Source: Cytobacillus gottheilii
GTDB taxonomy: Bacteria; Bacillota; Bacilli; Bacillales; Cytobacillaceae
Length of the DNA: 64,000 nt
Direction of reading: 5' to 3'
Assembly (NCBI RefSeq): GCF_900166665.1
Contig: NZ_LT800494.1
Coordinates: forward strand, 3,094,422 to 3,158,421
Shown here: positions 8,854 to 18,800 of the stretch, one piece after another
How positions within the stretch are numbered: position 1 is the stretch's first letter
How the letters are laid out: each line of letters begins with the position of its first letter
Notes under the pieces: generated by a model
Seen by the model: the letters and a program-made list of their open reading frames with translations, nothing else
What the model was told of the DNA's origin: nothing
Database searches by the model: none
Program-made: the position numbers and the translations under genes

Positions 8854-9092
8854 TTCTAAACGCCCTTTCAAACTTATCTATCCACTATCATAAAGAATCC
8901 AGCCTAATATTTAAAGCAATTATAAAAACTTCCTAGAGAAAACACATTATGTCATAATAAAATAACACTAGTACAAACCGAACTGCTGAATGAATGCCGT
9001 TTTTATGTATGTATCATTATATATCAAAGTATTTCCAAGACACTCAATTTTACTATAAGCTGTTTTAATGAATAGGCAGGTGCTATTTTATC

Positions 9093-10196
9093 ATGTTATC
9101 GGCACATCTGGCAGAAAAAATTATCTCTGAAGTAAAAAAACTTTTATCAGAGGATATTATCATTGTCAGCAAGACCGGCACCATCATTGCAAGTACAGAT
9201 AAAAAAAGAATAGGTGATTACCATGAGGGTGCCTTATTGGCAGCAGCGCATGGTGAATCACGCATCATTACAAAAGAGGACGAAAAGGCTTTAAGTGGTG
9301 TAAAAGCAGGGATCAACCTTCCTGTGTTTCTGAATCAGGAAGTGATCGGTGTAATCGGAATCACTGGTTCTCCCTCTGATGTTTCTCCATTCGGGATCAT
9401 CATCCAAAAAATGACCGAGCTGCTTATCCGGGAAAATCACTATTCTGAGCTTTTTGAGTGGCAAACCCGTGCACTTGAAGGCTTTATATTTGAATGGCTC
9501 CAGCAAAGAAATATAGATGCTTCTTTCTTAGAACGAGCTCGTTTATTAGGCATAAACATGAACAGCAAAAGACAAGTCATTCTACTTCAATGGCCCCATT
9601 CTTTAGAGCCGTTAACAAGGAACCAATGGCAGCAGATGCTTGAATGGCCAGAAAAAAAACAGAATGACCTATTAGTGCGCTGGGGAAACGAACGGATGAT
9701 TTTGCTTCTGGAAGTCACCAGTAACGTTCCAACAAAGGATAAAATCCAAAACTTTATTCAGTTTAGCAATAGTATTGTGCCTGGGCTTCGTGCAGGTGTT
9801 GGACGCGCAGTGGACGGAATCTATGTTACTCAATCTCTTCAGCAGGCAGAGCGGGCATTAAAGTCTATCGACGATCACCAAATCCTCTGTTTTGATGAGG
9901 ATTTAATCATTGAGCTGATTCTTGACGAATTATCTGCTGATACGAAGCGAGATTATCTTGCTAAAACCTTATCTCCCCTTCAAGATGAAGATGATTTAAT
10001 GCTTACAATAAAAGAGCTGTTTCAGCAAAATCAATCGCTGAAAAAAACCGCTGAAGCACTGCATATTCATATAAACACACTTCATTATCGAATAAACAAA
10101 ATAAAAACACTAACCGGTTTAAGCTTAAATAATGTATACGATGTAACCGCCTTATACTTAGCTTTTCTGCTACTAGATAAATCTACAAAAAAATAA
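9093..10196 (+). CDS. CdaR-family sugar diacid / glycolate regulator
   Basis: A 367-aa transcription factor. The N-terminal 130 residues are a diacid-recognition domain (IIVSKTGTIIASTD near 24-37, then HGESRIITKED). A middle degenerate GGDEF-like region follows, and the C-terminus is a PucR-type HTH (LKKTAEALHIHINTLHYRINKI, near 330-351). It sits just upstream of glcD-glcF in the same direction, as ysfB does before ysfC-ysfD in B. subtilis, so it likely activates glycolate oxidation. A terminator hairpin separates it from glcD. Confidence 0.85.
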   Translation: MLSAHLAEKIISEVKKLLSEDIIIVSKTGTIIASTDKKRIGDYHEGALLAAAHGESRIITKEDEKALSGVKAGINLPVFLNQEVIGVIGITGSPSDVSPFGIIIQKMTELLIRENHYSELFEWQTRALEGFIFEWLQQRNIDASFLERARLLGINMNSKRQVILLQWPHSLEPLTRNQWQQMLEWPEKKQNDLLVRWGNERMILLLEVTSNVPTKDKIQNFIQFSNSIVPGLRAGVGRAVDGIYVTQSLQQAERALKSIDDHQILCFDEDLIIELILDELSADTKRDYLAKTLSPLQDEDDLMLTIKELFQQNQSLKKTAEALHIHINTLHYRINKIKTLTGLSLNNVYDVTALYLAFLLLDKSTKK

Positions 10197-10230
10197 TTCA
10201 TTATAAGTTAAATTTCGTTGTTTTATACAT

Positions 10231-10254
10231 AGCAGGTGCACACCTGCTTTTTTT
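10231..10254 (+). terminator. Hairpin between cdaR and glcD
   Basis: AGCAGGTG/CACACCTGCT is an 18-nt near-perfect palindrome followed by seven T residues. It lies 34 bases after the regulator gene and 40 bases before glcD, so it probably terminates or attenuates read-through. Confidence 0.75.
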
Positions 10255-10293
10255 ATACTTAAATAAGGTGGAAGTAACAAAGGAGAGGGTAAT

Positions 10294-11706
10294 ATGATTC
10301 AACCGGAAGCCAAAAAGCGGCTTATACAAATAGTCGGCAACGAAAATTTTGAAGATTCAAAAGCAGAAAGACTTGTGTATTCATATGATGCAACTCCTAA
10401 TTTTCAAGCAATGCCAGACGCGGTGGTGAAACCAAGAAACACAGAAGAAGTTTCTGATATTATGAAGATTTGCAACGAATATAAAATCCCCATGGTCCCA
10501 CGTGGTTCAGGCACGAACCTATGCGCTGGCACATGTCCCGAAGAAGGTGGGATTGTTCTTCTCTTTACACATATGCGCGACATTTTAGAAATCGATGAAG
10601 ATAATTTAACCATGACCGTACAGCCTGGAGTGATCACACAAGACCTTATTCAAAAAGCAGAGGAAAAAGGATTCTTTTATCCTCCTGATCCAAGCTCAAT
10701 GAAAATTTCAACCATTGGCGGCAATATAAATGAAAATTCCGGCGGTCTGCGCGGCTTAAAATATGGTGTAACAAGAGATTATGTACTTGGACTCGAGGCT
10801 GTCTTAGCCAATGGGGATATCATCCGCACAGGAGGTAAACTGGCAAAAGATGTAGCAGGTTATGATCTTACCCGATTGCTTGTTGGATCAGAAGGAACGT
10901 TAGCCATTATCACAGAGGCTACCCTAAAGCTTATTCCAATGCCAGAAACAAAGAAAACGATCCTTGCTCTCTATCACGATATGGAAGCAGCCGCACGATC
11001 AGTTTCAAAAATTATTTCTGCTAAAATCATTCCTGCTACTTTGGAATTTTTAGATCGCCCCACGTTAAAGGTGGTAGAGGATTTTGCACAAATTGGACTG
11101 CCGACAGACGTTGAAGCTGTTCTGCTCATTGAACAGGATGGTCCAATGGAAGTCGTAGAAAGGGATATTCAAAACATCGCGAAAATATGCGAAGATGAAA
11201 TGGCTGTCTCTGTTCAAGTAGCTCAAACAGAAGCAGAAGCAGAAGCATTGCGGACAGCACGCCGTGCAGCACTTTCAGCATTGGCGCGATTAAGTCCCAC
11301 AACCATTCTGGAGGATGCAACAGTTCCACGATCGGAAATTGCCAATATGGTCAAAGCCATTAACGAAATTGCTGAAAAGCATAATGTAACCATCTGTACA
11401 TTCGGACACGCAGGAGATGGCAACCTGCATCCTACCTGTACAACGGATGCACGCAATAAAGATGAAATGGAACGAGTCGAAAAAGCATTTGAGGATATAT
11501 TCATCAAAGCAATTGAATTAGGCGGCACCATCACAGGTGAGCATGGTGTTGGCATCATGAAGGCACCTTATTTGGAATTAAAGCTTAAACCTGAAGGAAT
11601 TGCTGCCATGCAGGCTTTAAAATCCGCTTTGGATCCGAATAACATTCTTAATCCTGGAAAAATGTTTGCTAAAGATAATCGTAAAAGAGTGGTGGTTGCA
11701 CGATGA
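10294..11706 (+). CDS. glcD: Glycolate oxidase subunit GlcD (FAD-linked oxidase)
   Basis: A 470-aa FAD-dependent oxidase of the GlcD/D-lactate dehydrogenase type that oxidises glycolate to glyoxylate. The PCMH FAD-binding domain spans about residues 30-215 with VPRGSGTNLCAGT near 69, GGNINENSGG and YDLTRLLVGSEGTLAII. The C-terminal FAD_oxidase_C domain contains the metal/substrate region TFGHAGDGNLHPT and EHGVGIMK. The ATG follows GGAGAGGGTAAT. Its stop overlaps the glcF ATG (ATGA), so the two subunits are coupled. B. subtilis equivalent: ysfC. Confidence 0.93.
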   Translation: MIQPEAKKRLIQIVGNENFEDSKAERLVYSYDATPNFQAMPDAVVKPRNTEEVSDIMKICNEYKIPMVPRGSGTNLCAGTCPEEGGIVLLFTHMRDILEIDEDNLTMTVQPGVITQDLIQKAEEKGFFYPPDPSSMKISTIGGNINENSGGLRGLKYGVTRDYVLGLEAVLANGDIIRTGGKLAKDVAGYDLTRLLVGSEGTLAIITEATLKLIPMPETKKTILALYHDMEAAARSVSKIISAKIIPATLEFLDRPTLKVVEDFAQIGLPTDVEAVLLIEQDGPMEVVERDIQNIAKICEDEMAVSVQVAQTEAEAEALRTARRAALSALARLSPTTILEDATVPRSEIANMVKAINEIAEKHNVTICTFGHAGDGNLHPTCTTDARNKDEMERVEKAFEDIFIKAIELGGTITGEHGVGIMKAPYLELKLKPEGIAAMQALKSALDPNNILNPGKMFAKDNRKRVVVAR

Positions 11707-13037
11707 CTACAACAATAGAACAGCAAGAAATTCAGAGGCACTTTAAGGAACGAATGAATGAAGATGAATTATTAAACTGTATGCGATGCGGATTTTGCTT
11801 GCCTTCCTGCCCTACTTATATAGAATCGGGCTATAAGGAATCACATTCTCCAAGAGGCCGGATTGCCTTAATGAAAGCAGTAGTTGACGGAATCATTGAG
11901 CCAGATGAGGATGTTGAACGAACGCTGGATCTTTGCCTCGGCTGCCGTGCCTGCGAACCCGTTTGTCCATCAGGAGTGAATTATGGACATTTGCTTGAGG
12001 AAGCACGCGATATTATCAATCAGAATAAAAAACATTCTTTGCCTGTCCGCGCACTGAGAAAAACCGTCTTTGAAGGGCTATTTCCACATCAGAACAGAAT
12101 GCGAATGGCAGTTGGTTTACTTGGCTTTTACCAGCGTACCGGCATACAGGCCCTTACACAAAAAACGGGTCTGATGAACTTATTTCCAGCACACCTTGCT
12201 ACAATGGAAAAAGTCTTGCCGAAAGTACCAAGCTTGAAGGAAATGAAGTCTAGACCAACAGAGCTTAAGGCTTCTGCCGACGTCAAAAAAAGAGTTGCCT
12301 TTTTCTCAGGCTGCCTAATGGATACGATGTTTCTTGGCACAAACAATGCCACTTTGAAGCTTTTGCAAATGGCTGGCTGCGAAATTGCCATTCCACAGGA
12401 ACAAGCCTGCTGTGGCGCTCTCCATGGACATAGCGGAGAAAAGGATACGGCGAAGAAAATGGCAAAAAGAAATATCGAAGCTTTTGAAAATTTAGGTGCT
12501 GACTATATCATTACGAATGCTGGTGGCTGCGGGGCGTTTCTAATTGACTATGATCATTTGCTTAAGGATGATGAACAATGGCATGAACGTGCACGTCAGT
12601 TTACAGATAAGATCAAAGATGTAACCGAAATTCTTATTGAAATGGACTTTCACGTTCAAGTTCCATTAGCCATGCCAAATGTGACGGTTACCTATCAGGA
12701 TTCATGCCATTTGCGCAATGTAATGAAGACGTCATCTGCTCCAAGATTACTGCTGCAGTCTATTACAGGAGCACATTATCAGGAAATGAAAAACGCCGAT
12801 AGCTGCTGCGGTTCTGCAGGTATATACAATATTATTGAATCTGAGATGTCAATGAAGATTCTTGACAGCAAGATGGAGAATACGAAACAAACAAATGCAG
12901 CGATTGTTGTTACCGCCAATCCAGGCTGTCTGCTGCAAATGAAACTTGGCATCGAAAAAGAAGGGCTTTCAGACCGTATGCAGGCTGTCCATATCGCTGA
13001 TTTGCTGTATGAAGCAGCAACCAAACACATTTCATAA
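11703..13037 (+). CDS. glcF: Glycolate oxidase iron-sulfur subunit GlcF
   Basis: A 444-aa partner of GlcD that carries electrons to the membrane. Two ferredoxin-type 4Fe-4S motifs lie at the N-terminus (CMRCGFCLPSCP, residues 21-32, and CLGCRACEPVCP near 78-89). Two CCG domains with ACCGALHGH and DSCCGSAG form the C-terminal half. It overlaps glcD by four bases. No LldP or malate synthase gene is linked. B. subtilis equivalent: ysfD. Confidence 0.93.
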   Translation: MTTTIEQQEIQRHFKERMNEDELLNCMRCGFCLPSCPTYIESGYKESHSPRGRIALMKAVVDGIIEPDEDVERTLDLCLGCRACEPVCPSGVNYGHLLEEARDIINQNKKHSLPVRALRKTVFEGLFPHQNRMRMAVGLLGFYQRTGIQALTQKTGLMNLFPAHLATMEKVLPKVPSLKEMKSRPTELKASADVKKRVAFFSGCLMDTMFLGTNNATLKLLQMAGCEIAIPQEQACCGALHGHSGEKDTAKKMAKRNIEAFENLGADYIITNAGGCGAFLIDYDHLLKDDEQWHERARQFTDKIKDVTEILIEMDFHVQVPLAMPNVTVTYQDSCHLRNVMKTSSAPRLLLQSITGAHYQEMKNADSCCGSAGIYNIIESEMSMKILDSKMENTKQTNAAIVVTANPGCLLQMKLGIEKEGLSDRMQAVHIADLLYEAATKHIS

Positions 13038-13152
13038 AGTAATGCGAAAAAATTACCACTCATGAAAAAACGATGTTTATAGAAACTAACAAATACAGAA
13101 GACATTAAACTTCTGTTAACACATATAAAAAATCGTTTAGGAGTGGATATGC

Positions 13153-13344
13153 ATGGCTAGAAGCAGCAATAAATTATTAGTTCCAGGAATAGACCAATAT
13201 TTAGATCAAGTGAAATATGAAATTGCGCAGGAATTCGGTGTTCAACTAGGATCTGATACAGTTGCTCGTTCCAACGGTTCTGTTGGCGGAGAAATCACCA
13301 AAAGACTTGTTAAGCAAGCGCAATCTCAGTTATCTGGAAAATAA
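13153..13344 (+). CDS. Alpha/beta-type small acid-soluble spore protein
   Basis: A 63-aa SASP that coats spore DNA. The N-terminal [20 protein letters not shown], the EFG germination-protease cleavage motif (QEFGVQLG) and the C-terminal [17 protein letters not shown] are diagnostic. The ATG follows TAGGAGTGGATATGC. A paralogue lies at 56547-56735. Expression should be forespore-specific; I could not place a clear sigma-G promoter by eye. Confidence 0.95.
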   Translation: MARSSNKLLVPGIDQYLDQVKYEIAQEFGVQLGSDTVARSNGSVGGEITKRLVKQAQSQLSGK

Positions 13345-13357
13345 AATATAAATGGCA

Positions 13358-13388
13358 AAGAGTCCGGTTCCTATAAAACCGGACTCTT
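13358..13388. terminator. Bidirectional terminator between SASP and rsgI
   Basis: AAGAGTCCGGTT pairs with AACCGGACTCTT around a short loop. It serves the SASP gene on the plus strand and rsgI on the minus strand, which converge here. Confidence 0.85.
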
Positions 13389-13392
13389 CCTA

Positions 13393-14163
13393 TTATTTAC
13401 TTCTTACCCCATCTTCTTCAACCGTGTTCAGTTCATTACTTTCAGTTTCAGTATTAGCGTTCAACATGTTTTCGTCTTCATTTTGATTAAATGAACTTTT
13501 ATATAAACCTACAGTCAGTCCATTTTCCTTAGCAAGTTTTCGGTCATGTAATGTTCCATGAATGACTTTAACTTCAACTTTTTCATCCTGTAATAAATCA
13601 GCTTGAACTGCCAATAATTCACTTTGCAGCTGCTGATCATACAGATTATTTTCCCCTTCATTCGTTCTGACGGTCGCAACAACAAGAGGTTGATTGATTT
13701 CTAAGTAACCCTGATTTTTCATTTCAACTATAACGGAAGAAGCTACCTCTTTAATATGATTATTTTCCCAATCATTAAGATTGTCCATTACAGCGGCACC
13801 AGCTTGATTGAAAGGAATCATGTCGACTACTTCATTCTCACTGTTTAATTCCAATTCAAGGCTGGATTCTGTGTCAATTGAGACATACCCATAAGTTTTT
13901 GATTCATGAATAAAAGGTATAGCTATGGATGTTATAATGGCAATAAGCACAGTAGCGGTAAAAACTGCTCCTTTATTGAATGAAGCAAAGAATGTTGTCC
14001 GTTTGAACCTTCCTTCTCTTCGCATTGCTTCTGGTAAGGTAAATTCAATTTCTTCTCCAATTAAATAAGACTCACCTTTATTTGGCGTTCGAACAAACTC
14101 TCCATTTGGTGTTAAAAGTGTAATATAATCTAAATCAATTTCAATTATGACCCCTTTTTTCAT
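13393..14163 (-). CDS. rsgI: Anti-sigma-I factor RsgI
   Basis: A 256-aa membrane anti-sigma factor. An N-terminal RsgI_N domain (GVIIEIDLDYITLLTPNGEF, residues 4-23, cytosolic) is followed by one TM helix near 66-86. The extracytoplasmic part begins YGYVSIDTESSLELELN, the conserved block of RsgI proteins. The C-terminal tail is acidic and polar, without a carbohydrate-binding module. The ATG overlaps the sigI stop (ATGA), so SigI and its inhibitor are made together. In B. subtilis SigI-RsgI serves heat and cell-wall stress. Confidence 0.88.
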   Translation of the reverse strand: MKKGVIIEIDLDYITLLTPNGEFVRTPNKGESYLIGEEIEFTLPEAMRREGRFKRTTFFASFNKGAVFTATVLIAIITSIAIPFIHESKTYGYVSIDTESSLELELNSENEVVDMIPFNQAGAAVMDNLNDWENNHIKEVASSVIVEMKNQGYLEINQPLVVATVRTNEGENNLYDQQLQSELLAVQADLLQDEKVEVKVIHGTLHDRKLAKENGLTVGLYKSSFNQNEDENMLNANTETESNELNTVEEDGVRSK

Positions 14164-14888
14164 GTCTCAAGCACCCCCTTAATATAATCTTTTAAGTAAA
14201 TATAATCGCCAATTAAGATTAGGCTAACAGCAATTATATACTTTCGGTTGCGCTCAATTGTTTTTCTGCTAACCGCCAGCCTTTTCTCCAATTCCTTAAC
14301 AGGCAGTTTTTTCTTTGATAGCAGCGCCCCGCTCAAATGTTCATCTTCTGCAACAACTTGTGCTGCAAGAATTGCATTTCTTCGGGCGTCTATATGTTTA
14401 GGTGAAATCATCGCAAGATCAGAAAATTGAATGTCAAATTCATTCAGCGCCTGTTTATAATGAAGAATTTCATCTCTTCTGGCTTCGGCTTCTGTCTGCT
14501 GCTGATAATTCCCTATGGAATCATGATCCTGCCTAAGGGGCGAATCACCATCCTCGATGGTACCATAGGAAGTATCCTTATGCTTCGCCTGCTGCCTTAT
14601 ATAGTCAATCACTCTTCTCTTGATCAGTATTTCAGAAAAAGAAATAAGCGATCTTCCCTTATCATCGTTAAAATGGTTAATTGCTTCATTGAAGGCGATC
14701 AAACCAATACTAAATTCATCATCTGACTCATGGATATATCTTTTGCAAACAGAAGAAACCGTTTTAGCTATAAATGGCTTAAATGATTGTATAAGCTCAT
14801 TATGAAGCTCAGTATCTCCCTGCTGAATTTTACGGACTGTATCCTCTAGCGATGGCTTACTTTTTTCCCAAGACAAAAGGCTTAGCAT
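14160..14888 (-). CDS. sigI: RNA polymerase sigma factor SigI
   Basis: A 242-aa sigma factor. Region 2 includes DDEFSIGLIAFNEAINHFND and FSEILIKRRVIDYIRQQAKH; the C-terminal region ends in LPVKELEKRLAVSRKTIERNRKYI, an HTH near the expected place for SigI. I prefer ATG 14888, six bases after GAGGTG, over the in-frame GTG 14897. It is the first gene of a two-gene operon with rsgI; such operons are usually autoregulated, but I could not fix the promoter. Confidence 0.9.
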   Translation of the reverse strand: MLSLLSWEKSKPSLEDTVRKIQQGDTELHNELIQSFKPFIAKTVSSVCKRYIHESDDEFSIGLIAFNEAINHFNDDKGRSLISFSEILIKRRVIDYIRQQAKHKDTSYGTIEDGDSPLRQDHDSIGNYQQQTEAEARRDEILHYKQALNEFDIQFSDLAMISPKHIDARRNAILAAQVVAEDEHLSGALLSKKKLPVKELEKRLAVSRKTIERNRKYIIAVSLILIGDYIYLKDYIKGVLET

Positions 14889-15029
14889 TGATCTCACCTC
14901 ATTCCAAGCAATATTATATCACATACATTTGCTTATGGATGACATGATGAATGCAGGCAATTGAAGAGATTTTTTCCTTAAACAATTATATGAATTCGTC
15001 CAATTTCTTCAAATTATGGGGGTGAAAAT

Positions 15030-15054
15030 AGAAAAACCTTACCAATTGGCAAGG
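15030..15054 (-). terminator. Minus-strand terminator (distal)
   Basis: On the minus strand CCTTGCC-AATT-GGTAAGG is followed by TTTTTCTATTTT. It is the second of two hairpins downstream of the 15163-15645 gene. Confidence 0.6.
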
Positions 15055-15063
15055 AAAAGATAA

Positions 15064-15098
15064 AGCCAGTTGTAAGGTTACATCAAGGACAACTGGCT
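15064..15098 (-). terminator. Minus-strand terminator (proximal)
   Basis: AGCCAGTTGT (15064-15073) pairs perfectly with ACAACTGGCT (15089-15098), about 65 bases past the stop of the 15163-15645 gene; a weak T-rich stretch follows in the minus direction. Confidence 0.55.
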
Positions 15099-15162
15099 GT
15101 TCTAATATAAATATCTCAAATACCGTATTCTTTATACAGTTGAATCAAATTTTAATGCAATT

Positions 15163-15645
15163 TCAAACTGCCTTTTTCATTCGAACCTTACGGATGGTTA
15201 AAATAATCCAACGAATGATTAACCCAGTAATCACGCCCGGAATCACCCCCATCATCGGTAAAAATACAGGACCAAAAAATATGCCAAATAATCGGACTTC
15301 TGTTGAATACATTAACCCTACTGTTACAAAATAGGCAGAAAACACAAAGGGGAGAAAAGAAAGCTCTTCATGCTCTGGCATCGCAATTTTATATGCATCC
15401 CACATAGCAAACATATACAAACAAGGGTAAAACATGAGCCATTGGAAATCCATCACTTCCACTGCCTTATCCATTTCCCCCAAGAAGCTATACATAATGC
15501 CTGCATTAAAATTACTATAAACATTTATTAGAAATTCAAGTACAACAAATAATGTACCTTTCCATAAATGTCTGGCTAATAATTGGCTAAAGCCTGGTAA
15601 GGCAATGCTCCATAAAACAGCTTCAAGTTTTCCCATTTTTTTCAT
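15163..15645 (-). CDS. Conserved hypothetical membrane protein
   Basis: A 160-aa polytopic protein. It starts KLEAVLWSIALPGFSQLLARHLWKG, a motif shared by small TM2/DUF5683-like membrane proteins of Bacillus. Four or five hydrophobic segments follow and the tail is basic (RKVRMKK). No catalytic residues stand out. It is monocistronic with hairpins downstream. No function can be given. Confidence 0.6.
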   Translation of the reverse strand: MKKMGKLEAVLWSIALPGFSQLLARHLWKGTLFVVLEFLINVYSNFNAGIMYSFLGEMDKAVEVMDFQWLMFYPCLYMFAMWDAYKIAMPEHEELSFLPFVFSAYFVTVGLMYSTEVRLFGIFFGPVFLPMMGVIPGVITGLIIRWIILTIRKVRMKKAV

Positions 15646-15774
15646 TCATTATCACCAGCTATGTTTATATACTGATATGTTGCTCTTTAATGATCTTAAT
15701 TATCATAAAGATTCCAGTTTATTTCCTAAAACAATAAAATTTTATATGTATATTTTGAGAATAAGCTTACTTAA

Positions 15775-15830
15775 AACAAAAAAACTCTTTTCAAGCTGTG
15801 TTAGTGGCAACACTTACTTGAAAAGAGTTT
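15775..15830 (-). terminator. Terminator of the RND efflux gene
   Basis: AAACTCTTTTCAAG and CTTGAAAAGAGTTT pair around a loop that holds its own small GTGTT/AACAC stem, and a run of seven T residues follows on the minus strand. Confidence 0.85.
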
Positions 15831-15868
15831 AACTTTAGAGCACTTTGAATATTTACCTATATTAAAGT

Positions 15869-18800
15869 TTAACGGTGATCATCATTTTTATTATCATCAG
15901 TATCTTTTACAATCTTCAGCAGTTCTTCTAACATGTTTTCCATATCTTTTTTCGAATAGCTTTTATCATCCTTTACAGGCAGTTCTTCTTCTGCCGGCTG
16001 CTCTTTTTCTTGTGGTACAACTGCTTTATCTTCCAGCAAATAGGCTGGGATCAGCTGTCCATCTGGCGTAGCATACACCTTATTTAAACGTCTAGTTTCT
16101 TTATCAAACAAGCTGTAGATAATCGGAATAACAAATAACGTCAAGAAGGTTGAGCTAATTAACCCGCCAATCACCGTAATCCCCATCGGCTGGTTAATTT
16201 CTGCTCCCTCACCTAGTCCTAATGCAAGCGGCACTAATCCTAAAATCGTGGTTAATGCTGTCATTAAGATAGGACGGGCACGGTCCTTTACGGAGGAAAC
16301 GATTGCATCATATGTCTTCATTCCAGCTTCCTTGCGCTGATTAATGTAATCCACAATCACAATCGCATTATTGACAACAATACCAGCTAATACAATAATT
16401 CCGATAATGGCAGTCAAACTGACAGGCGTCCGTGTGATGGTTAAGGCAATAGACACACCAATGACCATTAAAGGCACAGTAAATAAAATAACAAAAGGAT
16501 ATTTTAACGATTCAAATTGAGCTGACATGACAAGATAGATAAAAATGATCGCCAGGATAAAAGCAAGAATCATATCGTCAATGGAAGATTCAAGCAGCTC
16601 GCGATCTCCGCTAAAGACAATTTGCGTCTCTTCAGCCAAATCAAGATCCTCAATTTCCTTGTCTACAAGATTCGAAAATGCGCCCATATTTGTGTCTGCA
16701 TTATATTGAATATTAAAACCAATGGCATCCTGCTGATTAATTCTTCTAATATTAACCGGACCTTCTCCTTGCGTAATTTCGGTTACATCACTAAGCGGGA
16801 TATACGTATCATCCGGTTTCTTAATCAGCAAAGATCTCAAGTTATCAAGATTTTGGGTCACTTCTCTATCATACTCAACATAGACACCATAGATATCAGA
16901 GTTCTCAGTCACCATTTGGGTTGCCATATTGCCCCGAGTTACATCATTTACAACCATGGCAATTTGTGCAGGTGCGAGACCTTGCTGAAGCGCCCTCTCT
17001 TTGTCGACCGTGATTTGAATTTCTTCAACTGTATCCATGATGTCAGTAGAAATTTCGGTTACGTCATCAAGCTCAGACAAGGCGTTATAAATTTCTTCTG
17101 TTGCTTCATCTAGACGAACAGAATCTGTATCACGCACATTAAAGGTTAAGGTATTTGGCGCAGATCCAGTGGACGATTGCAGACTAAAGGAAAGTTCTGC
17201 ACTCTCATTTGCATTTTGAGCAGCACTTTCTAAGCCACTTTTCACATCGTCAGCAAATTCAAAAGTAGAACGATCTCGTTCATCCAATTCCTTCATTTTT
17301 ATATAAAGCTCTGCAATATTAGCACTTCCTGATCCTCGAAAAGAACCTTCTTGTGTCGTTCCAATTAGCGAAACATACGTATCTACGTCGGTTTCATCCT
17401 CAAGCTCCGCCTCTAATGCTGCAATGACTTTTTCCGTTTCGGTTAAAGCTGTACCGTTTTCCAGTTCTACTCGAATGGAGAAAAAACCTTCATCCGTATT
17501 AGGCAAAAACTGTGTTCCAACAGTTGAAATCCCGTATCCGCCTGCGGCTAAAAGGATTAAAGAACTGATTAAGACAAGGGCACGGTGTTTTAAAGACCAT
17601 TTTACTGCCCCTTCAAGCCATTTTAACAGTGCTGATTCCTGTCTTTTTGCTTCAAGATTTTCTTTCGGTGCTTTTAAGAGGCGGCTTGCAAGCATCGGCA
17701 CAACTGTTAAAGCAACAATTAACGAAGCAAATAAACTGAATGAAATCGTCAATGCAAACTCAGTAAAGAGCTCGCCAATAATCCCTGTGATAAAAGCAAC
17801 TGGTACAAAAACAGCCACTGTTGTTAAAGTAGATGCTGTGATCGCAGTTCCAACTTCCTTCGCTCCGTCTCTTGCTGCTGTTTTCGGATCTTTCCCCATG
17901 GACAGGTGACGGTAAATATTTTCAATGACGACAATTGCATTATCGACCAGCATCCCAATTCCAAGTGCAAGTCCGCCCAATGTCATAATATTTAAAGTGA
18001 AATCTGAAAAATACATTAGCACAAAAGTAAAGATAACAGAATACGGAATAGCAATCCCAATAATCAATGGACTTTTTACACTTCGTAAAAAGAAAAATAA
18101 GACGATCATTGCGAGTATTCCGCCAATAACCAATGAGCTGGAAATATTGCTGATCGCAAGCTGAATATAATCACCCTGGTCAAACAAGATATCGGCTTCG
18201 ATATGGTCAAACTGCTCTTTTTGCAGCTGTTCATCTAAGGCAGCCGTAAACGCATCCGACACTTGCGCTGTATTGGCATCTGATTGCTGAAGAACACTCA
18301 GGAGAACAGACGGCGCTTCATTTGTTCTTGTAATTGTGCGATCATCCTGATTTACAAGCTCTACTTCACTAATATCAGCCAGTGTGATCTGATTGCCTGA
18401 TTCATCTGCTGTAACCGTTAACGCTTCAAGCATCTCTATTGAATTGACTGTACTGATGATTCTAGTTGTTAATTCCTTGCCATTTGTTAAGATCGTGTCA
18501 CCAGGAAGCGAGATATCATTTGCTTGGATCACATCTACCACATCGGCTTGACTCAACTTATATTCTTGCAGTCTTTCTTGATCAAGCTGCACCCGAACTT
18601 CCTTGATCGCTGTTCCGGATGTGTTCACACTGGCAACGCCTTCTACTTTTGCCAGTTCTAGATTTAATTGATCAGCCAGCGCCCTTAATGTCTCTTCATC
18701 TTCGTTTGCACTCAAGGAAAGCTGTATAATCGGAAACTGAGACGGATCAAACTTTAAAAATCGCGGTCTTTCTGCATCATCAGGCATTTCAGTTTGATCT

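Noticed and set aside
16622..18164. Several plus-strand ORFs of 79-163 codons
   Set aside because: All are antisense to the RND permease, which has clear domain content and codon pattern; no ribosome sites.
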